A stretch of 24,962 bases of DNA from JBHIDJ01 sp046760105 (GTDB taxonomy: Bacteria; Pseudomonadota; Gammaproteobacteria; Acidiferrobacterales; SPGG2), in contig JBHIDJ010000038.1 of NCBI GenBank assembly GCA_046760105.1, positions 1-24,962 of the forward strand, given 5' to 3'. Shown here one piece after another: positions 1-7,357 of the stretch. The position numbers and the translations under genes are program-made. The stretch's first letter is position 1. Each line of letters opens with the position of its first letter. Below the pieces are notes generated by a model. The model did no database searches, was not told where the DNA came from, and saw only the letters and a program-made list of their open reading frames with translations.

Positions 1-295
1 CTGGACTATATCTTCGCCATCACAGGCGGGGCACGTATAGTCTCTACGGAACCCGACGCCGATCCGCACGCGCGACGAGTCGCCATGTGACCAGACTCGA
101 GAGGCTCTACCTTCAGGACCAACAACTCCTGAACCTTCGCCCTCCCGGGCCACCCTAATCAAAGGGCTAACCATCGGTTTCCTCGGTATTCCCATCGCCG
201 TGACGCGTTAAGGGTCTACCGATATAGTGCCCTGCACTCTGGAGGTTCTGTTTTCCCCCAAAGGCTCCTGGTGTTGCGGTAACACCGCAAGCTCA
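1..295 (-). ncRNA. Group I self-splicing intron in tRNA-Arg(UCU), 3' end beyond the window
   Basis: The tRNA-Arg gene is interrupted after U34 (position 296). The following minus-strand sequence folds as a group I core. P1 is 301-294 with 270-263, with U.G wobbles at the splice site. A hairpin extending P1 is 290-284 with 280-274. P2 is 262-255 with 245-238, P3 is 232-227 with 34-29, P4 is 222-218 with 187-183, and P5 is 214-212 with 193-191. P7 is GACTATA (42-36) with TATAGTC (10-4), and P8 is CGCC/GGCG (28-25 with 18-15). The R-like GTAGAGACTATACG and S-like AAGATATAGTCCAG elements closely match bacterial tRNA introns such as those of Azoarcus tRNA-Ile and cyanobacterial tRNA-Leu. About 130 nt between P4 and P7 (180-51) form an enlarged P6 region. 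No homing endonuclease frame is present. P9, the terminal G and the 3' exon lie left of base 1. Confidence 0.9.
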
Positions 296-330
296 AAGGC
301 CGTTGCTCTATCCGATTGAGCTACGGGCGC
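296..330 (-). tRNA. tRNA-Arg(UCU), 5' exon only
   Basis: The minus strand begins with acceptor strand GCGCCCG, then TA, D-stem GCTC/GAGC with loop AATCGGATA, A26, anticodon-stem 5' strand ACGGC, and C32 T33 T34. This is the 5' half of a proteobacterial tRNA-Arg(UCU), whose loop would read CUUCUAA. The sequence then departs abruptly from tRNA into the intron, and no anticodon-stem 3' strand (GCCGT), T-arm or acceptor 3' strand is found in the window. The UCU anticodon is inferred from the CTT loop start and family resemblance, because bases 35-36 lie in the missing 3' exon. Confidence 0.85.
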
Positions 331-404
331 ATGTAGAAACCAGAGACAGAAACCACACACTAGAATACCACTTCGGTCTCCAGTCTCTAGCTCCCATATC
401 GTGT

Positions 405-481
<77 letters not shown>

Positions 482-512
482 AGTTCCGTTGCAAGCGCTC
501 GCAAACCTTTGA

Positions 513-541
513 AATATAAGCGTGAACAACGGGTTCGTCAA
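513..541 (-). promoter_or_regulatory. Sigma-70 promoter of the tRNA-Pro/tRNA-Arg unit
   Basis: On the minus strand, TTGACG (541-536) and TATATT (518-513) are separated by exactly 17 bases. Transcription would start near 506, about 25 nt before tRNA-Pro. Both hexamers are one mismatch from consensus, as expected for a strong stable-RNA promoter. Confidence 0.8.
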
Positions 542-634
542 TCACATCCGTGTCGCACTGAAATGCGCAAGCAGTCGCGATAAACAACAATAATCGGAGC
601 ATCGCGTCGAGCACTTGTATGCGTGTACGGTTCG

Positions 635-666
635 CGTCAACGATTTTCAACAGCGGATCGTTGACG
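635..666. repeat. 10-bp perfect inverted repeat upstream of the rhomboid gene
   Basis: CGTCAACGAT (635-644) and ATCGTTGACG (657-666) are perfect inverted arms around a 12-nt loop. One G.U and one C-G pair extend the stem outwards. The right arm ends 28 nt before the rhomboid ATG. No T-run follows on either strand, so it is not a typical terminator. An operator or a 5'-UTR stem-loop is more likely. Confidence 0.6.
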
Positions 667-694
667 TGTGTGGTAAGCTCTAGCGCACCTACCG

Positions 695-1399
695 ATGATT
701 CCGCTGCACGACGATAATCCGACCGAACGTACACCGTACCTCACGATAGCGTTCATTGTCGCTTGCTCCCTCGTTTTCCTGTGGCAGTTCGCACAGGGAC
801 CGCAAGGACAACAGTTCATCGCTTATGGCCTCGGCGTCGTGCCTGTGGTGCTGTTCGGCTACGCCCAATTACCGCCTGAGCTATATCTCGTTCCCGCGCC
901 GGTTACGATACTGACATCGATGTTTCTGCACGGCGGCTGGATGCATCTGATCGGCAACATGCTATATCTCTGGATATTCGGCAACAATGTCGAAGACAGC
1001 ATGGGCCACGTGCGTTTTGTCGTGTTCTACGTGGTATGTGGTGTCGTCGCTGTGTTGGCGCATGCCCTGCCCAACCCACAATCGGACATTCCCATGATTG
1101 GCGCTAGTGGCGCCATCTCCGGCATACTCGGCGCTTATCTGTTACTGCATCCACATGCCCGCGTACTGGTAGCGATCCCGCTTGGCTTTTTCTTACACAC
1201 CGTGCGTCTGCCAGCCATGTGGGTGTTGGGATTCTGGTTTGTCTTACAATTGGTTAGTTCTTTGTTTGCGCCCCCGAACAGCCCCGGGGTGGCGTTCCTG
1301 GCTCACATCGGTGGTTTCGTGGCAGGTCTTGCTCTCATCCCGTTTTTCAAATATAGAAAGGTGCCGTTGTTGTCGCGGCCGCGACAGGCGCGTCGATAG
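695..1399 (+). CDS. Rhomboid-family intramembrane serine protease
   Basis: This is a 234-residue polytopic inner-membrane protein predicted to cleave transmembrane segments of other membrane proteins. The rhomboid signatures are present. The motif HGGWMHLIGNMLYLWIFG with following NNVED lies around residues 79-100. The catalytic serine is in GASG (Ser138) and the catalytic histidine in AHIGG (His204), matching the Ser-His dyad. About six hydrophobic segments are visible (around 15-32, 66-98, 105-123, 133-152, 155-190 and 197-217), followed by a basic C-terminal tail. The ATG at 695 has no clear Shine-Dalgarno sequence but is the only start preserving the usual MIPLHDDNPT-like N-terminus of this bacterial subfamily. 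It sits 20 nt before thyA on the same strand and may be cotranscribed. Substrates cannot be predicted. Confidence 0.93.
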   Translation: MIPLHDDNPTERTPYLTIAFIVACSLVFLWQFAQGPQGQQFIAYGLGVVPVVLFGYAQLPPELYLVPAPVTILTSMFLHGGWMHLIGNMLYLWIFGNNVEDSMGHVRFVVFYVVCGVVAVLAHALPNPQSDIPMIGASGAISGILGAYLLLHPHARVLVAIPLGFFLHTVRLPAMWVLGFWFVLQLVSSLFAPPNSPGVAFLAHIGGFVAGLALIPFFKYRKVPLLSRPRQARR

Positions 1400-1419
1400 G
1401 GTAAGTGGATACCGGATAG

Positions 1420-2214
1420 ATGCAGCAATATCTCGACCTCATGCGTTTCATCATGGAGCATGGTGCCCATAAGGAGGACCGTACCGGTACCGGTACCAAA
1501 AGCATCTTCGGTTATCAAATGCGCTTCGATCTCGCGGAGAGCTTCCCGGCACTGACGACAAAAAAATTACACATGAAGTCCATTATCTATGAACTCCTGT
1601 GGTTTCTGCGCGGAGACACCAATGTGCGCTCCCTGCAGGAGCACGGCGTCAGGATTTGGGATGAGTGGGCAGATGAGGACGGAGAGCTAGGACCGGTTTA
1701 CGGCGCGCAGTGGCGCTCGTGGCCAACCCCCGACGGGCGTCAGATCGATCAGATCAGTCGCGTAATAAAGGAAATCAAAACAAATCCCGATTCACGTCGG
1801 TTACTCGTTAGCGCCTGGAATGTTGCCGAACTCGAGCGTATGGCGTTACCTCCTTGCCACGCTTTTTTTCAGTTTTACGTTGCCAACGGGCGCCTTTCAT
1901 GTCAGCTCTATCAACGCAGCGCCGATATCTTTCTCGGGTTGCCCTTTAATATCGCGTCGTACTCGCTGCTGACCCTTATGGTGGCACAGGCGACCGGCTT
2001 GAAACCGGGCGAATTCATCCATACCCTCGGCGACGCGCATCTTTACTTGAACCACCTCGAGCAGGCCCGTACCCAGCTCACGCGCACGCCAAGGGCATTA
2101 CCACGACTGGTGCTCAATTCGCAGAAGGCGTCGATCTTCGATTTCGACTACGACGACTTCACGTTGTTGGACTACGATCCCCACCCCTTGCTCAAGGCGC
2201 CCGTGGCTGTTTGA
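1420..2214 (+). CDS. thyA: Thymidylate synthase
   Basis: The product converts dUMP and 5,10-methylene-tetrahydrofolate to dTMP and dihydrofolate. At 264 residues it is the length of the E. coli enzyme. The catalytic cysteine falls at residue 146 in ALPPCHAFFQFY. Other hallmarks are the N-terminal EDRTGTGT phosphate loop (19-26), the ELLWFLRGDTN segment (58-68), the DSRRLLVSAWN arginine pair (124-134), the folate/dUMP residues in QRSADIFLGLPFNIASY, and the C-terminal alanine- and valine-rich end that closes the active site. It is followed after only 7 nt by folA, so the dihydrofolate it produces is reduced by its neighbour's product. The ribosome binding site is weak, and initiation may depend on upstream translation of the rhomboid gene. 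Confidence 0.98.
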   Translation: MQQYLDLMRFIMEHGAHKEDRTGTGTKSIFGYQMRFDLAESFPALTTKKLHMKSIIYELLWFLRGDTNVRSLQEHGVRIWDEWADEDGELGPVYGAQWRSWPTPDGRQIDQISRVIKEIKTNPDSRRLLVSAWNVAELERMALPPCHAFFQFYVANGRLSCQLYQRSADIFLGLPFNIASYSLLTLMVAQATGLKPGEFIHTLGDAHLYLNHLEQARTQLTRTPRALPRLVLNSQKASIFDFDYDDFTLLDYDPHPLLKAPVAV

Positions 2215-2221
2215 AGCAGCC

Positions 2222-2719
2222 TTGAAGCCCACGATATCCTTGGTTGCGGCGATAGCGGAGAACGGCGTGATTGGCGCCGATAACGCCCTACCTTGGCGTC
2301 TACCGGCCGATCTCAAGCGCTTTCGCAAGCTCACCTCGGGCCATGCCGTGCTAATGGGTCGCAAGACCTGGGAATCACTCGGTAAGCCGCTGGCAGACCG
2401 CACTAACCTCATTCTCAGCGCTAACCCTGACTATGCTGCACCGGAGGGCATGGTCGTGTCCTCGATCGATGGCGCGCTGGCGGCTGCCCAAGACGCGGTT
2501 GAGATCTTCGTGATCGGCGGCGCTAGCGTATACGAGCAGATGTTGCCGCTAGCTGACCGTTTCTACCTTACACTCGTTCATACCCGGGTAGCGGGGGACA
2601 CGTGGTTTCCCCAGTTTGACCGCGATGAGTGGCAGGAGCTAGAAAGACAAATACACGACGCCGATGAAAGCCACGCCTATGCCTTCAGCTTTATCACACT
2701 AGAGCGAAAATGCGAGTGA
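2222..2719 (+). CDS. folA: Dihydrofolate reductase
   Basis: The product reduces dihydrofolate to tetrahydrofolate with NADPH and is the target of trimethoprim. It is 165 residues, normal for chromosomal enzymes. Visible motifs are SLVAAIAENGVIG at the N-terminus, LPWRLPADLKRF with the substrate-binding aspartate (Asp30), the NADPH-binding GRKTWESLGKPL (46-57), and FVIGGASVYEQMLP (94-107). The start is taken as TTG at 2222, because it is 7 nt after the thyA stop and leaves the usual short N-terminus. No good Shine-Dalgarno is visible, so translational coupling to thyA is likely. The gene ends one base before a heptamer-repeat tract that separates it from the convergent fimV. Confidence 0.97.
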   Translation: MKPTISLVAAIAENGVIGADNALPWRLPADLKRFRKLTSGHAVLMGRKTWESLGKPLADRTNLILSANPDYAAPEGMVVSSIDGALAAAQDAVEIFVIGGASVYEQMLPLADRFYLTLVHTRVAGDTWFPQFDRDEWQELERQIHDADESHAYAFSFITLERKCE

Positions 2720-2720
2720 A

Positions 2721-2814
2721 AAGTTTCAAGTAGCAAGGGAAAACGAGTTATGGGGTAGGAGTCCTTGAGCGGCGCTGTTCCGTACTTGTAACTTGCTACT
2801 TGTTACTTGCTACT
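2721..2814. repeat. Heptamer-period inverted tract A (folA/fimV convergent gap)
   Basis: The left arm has units AAGTTTC and AAGTAGC starting at 2721. The right arm (2784-2814) is a run of ACTTGTA, ACTTGCT, ACTTGTT, ACTTGCT with exact 7-base period. CAAGTAGCAAG (2727-2737) is perfectly complementary to CTTGCTACTTG (2792-2802), so an 11-bp stem with a 54-nt loop is possible. It fills the whole gap between folA and fimV and could act as a two-way transcript end or processing site. Confidence 0.85.
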
Positions 2815-2815
2815 G

Positions 2816-5800
2816 TCAGGCAATCTGAGCGGCGAGCTCGGCTGCTTGCTTCTTCTGATCGTCATTGCCCTCAGCCATGACCTCATCGAGGATACTACGA
2901 GCCCCTTCCGCGTCCCCCATATCGACATAGGCCTTGGCTAGATCGAGCTTGGTAGCCGTCTCGTCCCACTGTTGCTGGCTTTCATCAGTGGGCGTTTCGG
3001 AATCTGCCGGCGTCTCGGCGAGCGCTTCCGCGGCGGCGTCGGCAGCAGCCATCTCGAGATCAGCACTCATGTCGAGACCGCTTGCGGCGTCTAGATCCCA
3101 TTCGGCACCTTCGTCTGTCGTGGCAACCGGCTCGTCCGTGACAGCGGCTAGATCGGATTTTGCTTGACCTTGGCTGATATCGAAATCGACAACGTTGTCG
3201 GCAGGCTGCTCGCCTAACCCAACTGGTTCAAGAGCCGACCCTTCGGCCAAGTCAGCCGGTTGCAAGTCCTGCCCCTCTAGTTCCGCCGTGTCGCCCAGAT
3301 GGGGACCTTTAGCGGCTTCCTCAGCGACGCTATCCATGTCGAGATCGAACTCGAGCTTGGCGTCAGCCGGAGCCTCCTCGCTCTCGGCGGCGATATCAAG
3401 CTCCAGACCTTCATCCGCCATAACCTCACTCGGCGTTTCAAACCCGCCGGGCTCGAAATCCAACCCCTCCGGTGCCGCCGGCTCAACCGGCTCTGGTTCG
3501 GCCGGTAGAGGCCCCAGTGCCGGCGTGGGCGGCATGGCGGGTTGTTGTGCAGACACCATGGCGCCCTCGAACATTGGGTTCTCAGGATTGAGCCTCTTAC
3601 CCATCTCGGCGACCCGATTCCACAGCTCGCCGCCGCGGCCCTCAAGCGCGGCGTAAAGCTCCTCTGCTAGCGTCTCGAATGTGCCGACGTCGTTACGATT
3701 GTGGTAGATCTCAAGTAGCTTCACCTTCAACTCATGGCGTCCCGGATCCTTGGTGACAGCTTCCTTGAGTATCTCCTCAGCCTGCTCGTCGCGACCATAG
3801 GCTAGGTAGACCTCAGTCTCTGCTAACGGGTCCACCTCATCGGTCGAAATATTGCCCATGCCGCCCTGGCTGAAGTCACTCAAGAACGATGTGCTGCTGG
3901 CCGATGAGGTCGTCACCTCGCCACCACTGTCGGTAGTCGTCGCCGTAGGTTCCTCGGTCGTCGCACCGGTGTCTGTGAGTATGCTCTCCTCGAACTCGGC
4001 CTCTGCCTGTCGTCGCCGGCGGAAATAGACCAGAAGAAGCAATCCACCGGACAGGACAACAAGGCCCGCCACCGCTTGCATCAAGTATTCGTCGGTCAGT
4101 TCCTGGATGGTGGCCAGCATGCCCTTTTCCTCCGCAGGGGGAGGCGGCTTAATGCGTTTTTTCTTGGGCTTCGTCTTCGCTTTGTCCGTCGTCGGGGCAA
4201 CCATGGGCTCGGTTTTCGGCTTGGGCGGCGTCGCCGGCGCGGGCTGTTCAGCCGTCTTCGCGGTTTCAGCCATAGCCACCTGTTGCTTGGCAGGCGGCGA
4301 CTCCGACATGCCCGTGCCCGTCTCGGGTTGTGGTTGTGTTGGGGCTGTTACCGGTTTCTGTGTCTTTGCCAGCGCCTCGTTCTCGAGTTCGATGAGGCGT
4401 TTCTGCTTCTCGAGTTGTGACCCTACCGTGCCTACGCGCTCGCCCAGCTCCTCTTGCTGCATCTGGGCAGAGTCGAGCGATTCCTCCAGCGTCGTCGCCC
4501 GTTCGGCGAGTGCCAAGCGTTCCGACTGTTCGGATTCGCCTTCGGTGAGTTCACCTTTCTGGCTGCGACCCTCGCGTTCGATTGCCGCACGCACAATCTT
4601 CAACAGGTCCCCAGAGGGCTTGGCCTTCGCAGCGAGTACGGCTGTACCAGCACCGTCCGTAGGCTGCTCTTGCTCACTGGCCGACTGTGTCTCCTGCATG
4701 ACGGACTCTTCCTCCGCCGCCGGCATCTGGGCAACTTGTACCTCTTCTGGCTGCTGCTTCTCTGCCGCTTTCCCCTCGATCGGCGATCCCTCGGCCGGCT
4801 CCGTAGTTTGCGCACCCGTCGCCGGCTCCATGGCCTCCTCTACAGCCTCGGCCACTTCAATCGGCTTACTCGCACTCGCCAGTTTGACCTGGTATTCCTG
4901 CCACTCATCATACTGCGCAAGAAAAATCTTTCGCGCCTGACGGCCCGGCAGCGAATCGATCTCGACGCGCTCTGGCACACGCAGAATCTTGCCGGCATAA
5001 ACATTGTTCACATTGTTGCGGAAGAACGCGTCGGGGTTCGCCTCGTATAGCGCCATGATGACTTGTTCCATGGTCAGACTGCTGTCGACACGTAGCTTCT
5101 CAGCGATCCCCCAAAGCGTGTCGCCGCGCTTAACCTCGTACTGCATCACGCTCGCCCAAGAAGACCCGATGCCGGTAGTGGTTGTGGGCTCAAATGTGCC
5201 AACCGTTGTCGGTTCCGTTGTCGGCTCCATCCCCTCCGGCTCCATCCCCTCCGGCGGCAGCGCCTCCACCATAGTGCCCGACTCAGTGTCTGCCGCGGCC
5301 GTCATCACGCCCGCCTCCTCGGTGATAACCGGCCATCCCGTTTCCGGCGATATCGACACCGTTGACTCTCTCAGTTCTGGTGGTCCCAGGAGAGCCGATT
5401 CGGTGCTCGCCATTTCAACCGGTGCCAACTCTGGCACTGGCGTGGGCTCAGGCTCGACGGACACACTCAAGGGCTCAGGCTCGACCGGTGAAGCTAGGGG
5501 TTCAGGTTGGGCAGTGGCAACGACGGGTTGCGGCTCGGCGGCGGGTTGCGGCTCGGTGACAGCGGACTCCGGGCTAAGCGGTTCAACCGTCATCGTAGGC
5601 GCCGGCGAGGGGGTTGCCGCGGCCACCGGCGAGGACGGTGGTTCTGGTTCCACCCGCGGCGCAGCCGTTTGTGGTGCCTGTATACCAGCTGGTTTGCTCG
5701 CGACGAGATAGGGGGGATCAATCAGCGCGGTGAACTCTCGCACGAGGCGGCCACCGGCCCATTCCACTTTTAATAGGAAATGCAAAAAAGGTTCGCGGAT

Positions 5801-6121
5801 CGGCTGCTCAGAGCTAAGCTGCAAGAACGAACGGCCGTCCAGGCGCTTGGCGAGGGTGAACTTGATGTCCGACAGAGAGGCGAGCCGTTCGACGCCGGCT
5901 GCCTCGAACTCCGGCCGTGAGGCCAGGGTTACATTCAGGCTCTTCAGTTCCTTCTTGCTGATCGAGGAGAAATCGATCTCCGCGTTCAAGGACTCGTTGA
6001 GCGCCGAATTGACCTTTAGGTTCCCAAGACCGAGCGCGTGGGTAATCGCGGGCACAGCCGTCACCAGCGCGCCCACAAAGACAAGCGCCACCCGTGACAT
6101 CGCCCTGGTGGGTCGCTTCAT
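2816..6121 (-). CDS. fimV: FimV-type pilus assembly / peptidoglycan-binding LysM protein
   Basis: FimV is an inner-membrane protein that in Pseudomonas promotes type IV pilus secretin assembly, polar localisation and cAMP-dependent twitching. Here it is about 1101 residues. From the N-terminus it has a signal peptide ending near HALG (about residue 30), the FimV N-terminal domain (to about 145), a Pro/Glu-rich linker including a short EGMEP duplication, a LysM domain with YEVKRGDTLWGIAEKL (about 328-382), and an acidic/coiled-coil part (about 510-590). A Lys/Pro-rich stretch and a single transmembrane helix (about 680-700) follow, then a long acidic cytoplasmic region with TPR-like helices (about 765-820) and the conserved FimV C-terminal TPR motif TKLDLAKAYVDMGD. 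ATG 6121 has AGGGG 8 nt upstream. ATG 6127 is also in frame but only 2 nt from it. It closes the leu-asd-fimV block. truA, commonly next in pseudomonads, is absent. Confidence 0.95.
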   Translation of the reverse strand: MKRPTRAMSRVALVFVGALVTAVPAITHALGLGNLKVNSALNESLNAEIDFSSISKKELKSLNVTLASRPEFEAAGVERLASLSDIKFTLAKRLDGRSFLQLSSEQPIREPFLHFLLKVEWAGGRLVREFTALIDPPYLVASKPAGIQAPQTAAPRVEPEPPSSPVAAATPSPAPTMTVEPLSPESAVTEPQPAAEPQPVVATAQPEPLASPVEPEPLSVSVEPEPTPVPELAPVEMASTESALLGPPELRESTVSISPETGWPVITEEAGVMTAAADTESGTMVEALPPEGMEPEGMEPTTEPTTVGTFEPTTTTGIGSSWASVMQYEVKRGDTLWGIAEKLRVDSSLTMEQVIMALYEANPDAFFRNNVNNVYAGKILRVPERVEIDSLPGRQARKIFLAQYDEWQEYQVKLASASKPIEVAEAVEEAMEPATGAQTTEPAEGSPIEGKAAEKQQPEEVQVAQMPAAEEESVMQETQSASEQEQPTDGAGTAVLAAKAKPSGDLLKIVRAAIEREGRSQKGELTEGESEQSERLALAERATTLEESLDSAQMQQEELGERVGTVGSQLEKQKRLIELENEALAKTQKPVTAPTQPQPETGTGMSESPPAKQQVAMAETAKTAEQPAPATPPKPKTEPMVAPTTDKAKTKPKKKRIKPPPPAEEKGMLATIQELTDEYLMQAVAGLVVLSGGLLLLVYFRRRRQAEAEFEESILTDTGATTEEPTATTTDSGGEVTTSSASSTSFLSDFSQGGMGNISTDEVDPLAETEVYLAYGRDEQAEEILKEAVTKDPGRHELKVKLLEIYHNRNDVGTFETLAEELYAALEGRGGELWNRVAEMGKRLNPENPMFEGAMVSAQQPAMPPTPALGPLPAEPEPVEPAAPEGLDFEPGGFETPSEVMADEGLELDIAAESEEAPADAKLEFDLDMDSVAEEAAKGPHLGDTAELEGQDLQPADLAEGSALEPVGLGEQPADNVVDFDISQGQAKSDLAAVTDEPVATTDEGAEWDLDAASGLDMSADLEMAAADAAAEALAETPADSETPTDESQQQWDETATKLDLAKAYVDMGDAEGARSILDEVMAEGNDDQKKQAAELAAQIA

Positions 6122-6126
6122 GTTCA

Positions 6127-6156
6127 TCGCCCCTGCTTTTATCGCCCCTGCTTTTA
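6127..6156 (-). repeat. Exact 15-bp tandem duplication carrying the fimV ribosome binding site
   Basis: On the minus strand the unit TAAAAGCAGGGGCGA occurs twice in direct succession (6156-6142 and 6141-6127). Each copy carries AGGGG. The proximal copy is 8 nt from ATG 6121, and its last base is the T... complement that abuts the alternative ATG at 6127. The duplication therefore provides two Shine-Dalgarno-like sequences in tandem. Confidence 0.85.
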
Positions 6157-6174
6157 TCCCGCCTCCGTAGATAA

Positions 6175-6217
6175 ATTATAGCTTATAATACTGGCGCTTA
6201 TGTAAATGTACTGTCAA
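6175..6217 (-). promoter_or_regulatory. Possible fimV promoter elements in an AT-rich gap
   Basis: The minus strand between asd and fimV is very AT-rich. It holds a perfect TATAAT (6180-6175), a TATTAT (6190-6185) and a perfect TTGACA (6217-6212). Spacings are not ideal: TTGACA to TATTAT is 21 nt. A promoter is therefore plausible but the exact pairing is not resolved. Confidence 0.3.
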
Positions 6218-6247
6218 CAGCCCTTATAAACCCCAAATAACTATAGT

Positions 6248-7270
6248 TTATAAATAGTCTTTTACCAGATATTCTGCAATCTGGACGCTATTTAGGGCTG
6301 CCCCCTTGCGGACGTTATCGGCCACAATCCACATATCTAGACCCCTCGGGTGAGAGATGTCCTCGCGGATGCGGCCAACGAATACGCTATCGTCCCCGGC
6401 CGAGTCGGTAGTAGCGGTGGGGTAACCACCGGGCTTGCACTCGTCCAGGACCTTAACCCCCGGCGCCGCCGTCAACAGCTCACGCGCAGCCGCTGCCGTG
6501 ATCTTTTCGCGTGTCTCGATGTGGACGGCTTCGGAATGGCCATAGAAAACGGGCACGCGGACGGTGGTTGGATTTACTTTGATGGTGTCATCACCCAGAA
6601 TCTTCCGGGTTTCCCAAACCATCTTCATCTCTTCTTTGGTATAGCCGTTCTCCTGGAACTGATCAATGTAAGGCAAAACATTGAAAGCGATCTGCTTCGG
6701 GTACACTTTTGGCTCAATCGGTTTGCCGTTTAGTAACTGCGCGGTCTGACTGGCGAGCTCTTCGATCGCGGCCTTGCCGCTCCCGGAAACGGCCTGATAG
6801 GTGCACACGTTGATGCGGTCGATACCGACGGCGTCGTGGATCGGCTTGAGGGCTACGACCATCTGAATGGTGGAACAATTGGGGTTGGCGATAATACCCC
6901 GATTCTTGTACTGGCCAATGGCATGCGCGTTCACCTCCGGCACAACCAACGGAATGTCCTCGTCGTAGCGAAACCGCGAGGTATTGTCGATCACGATACA
7001 GTTGGAGGCGGCGGCCTTGGGCGCGTAGCGTTCTGAAACACTGGCACCGGCTGAGAACAGGCCGATTTGTGCCTGCAAAAAATCGAAATCCGCCGCATCC
7101 TGCACTGTCAGCGTACGCCTACCAAAGGCCGCCTCCTTGCCCGCCGATCGGCCCGATGCGAGCGCATACACGTGCCCCACCGGAAATCGGCGCTCCGCCA
7201 GAATCGATAGCATTGCTTCACCCACCGCGCCGGTCGCCCCGAGCACGGCCACATCAAAGTTTCTGGTCAT
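6248..7270 (-). CDS. asd: Aspartate-semialdehyde dehydrogenase
   Basis: The enzyme reduces aspartyl-4-phosphate to aspartate-4-semialdehyde with NADPH. This is the branch point to lysine/diaminopimelate, methionine and threonine. The protein has 340 residues, the length of the shorter Pseudomonas-type enzyme. The NADP-binding GATGAVG is at residues 11-17, the catalytic cysteine at 132 in ANPNCST, and the QAVSGSGKAAIEEL segment and the HSEAVHIET histidine region follow. The start ATG at 7270 is preceded by GAGAAG about 6 nt upstream. It follows leuB by 76 nt and precedes fimV on the same strand, the order found in many gammaproteobacteria, so it may be served partly by leu operon transcription. 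The stop codon lies inside an AT-rich inverted repeat (6224-6231 with 6246-6253). Confidence 0.97.
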   Translation of the reverse strand: MTRNFDVAVLGATGAVGEAMLSILAERRFPVGHVYALASGRSAGKEAAFGRRTLTVQDAADFDFLQAQIGLFSAGASVSERYAPKAAASNCIVIDNTSRFRYDEDIPLVVPEVNAHAIGQYKNRGIIANPNCSTIQMVVALKPIHDAVGIDRINVCTYQAVSGSGKAAIEELASQTAQLLNGKPIEPKVYPKQIAFNVLPYIDQFQENGYTKEEMKMVWETRKILGDDTIKVNPTTVRVPVFYGHSEAVHIETREKITAAAARELLTAAPGVKVLDECKPGGYPTATTDSAGDDSVFVGRIREDISHPRGLDMWIVADNVRKGAALNSVQIAEYLVKDYL

Positions 7271-7330
7271 CGGTACTTCTCATGGGATATGAACATCCGG
7301 TCTCTACTTAATAATACGAATAGAACGTAT

Positions 7331-7357
7331 CACAAACAAAAAAGGGTTAGGTTTGTG
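7331..7357. other. Inverted repeat over the leuB stop codon
   Basis: CACAAAC (7331-7337) and GTTTGTG (7351-7357) form a perfect 7-bp stem around a 13-nt loop that contains the leuB TAA and, on the minus strand, a run of six T. It lacks a T-run after the stem. It may be an RNA processing or weak termination structure between leuB and asd. Confidence 0.35.

Noticed and set aside
2784..2814. Possible CRISPR-like direct repeats
   Set aside because: The period is 7 bases with no spacers of constant length, no cas genes are present, and the units vary. It is a heptamer tract, not an array.
3195..4940. Long open frames antisense to fimV
   Set aside because: They arise from the Ser/Pro/Glu-rich low-complexity fimV coding sequence read on the other strand. 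Their products are Ser/Ala-rich with no domain, and fimV itself is clearly coding.
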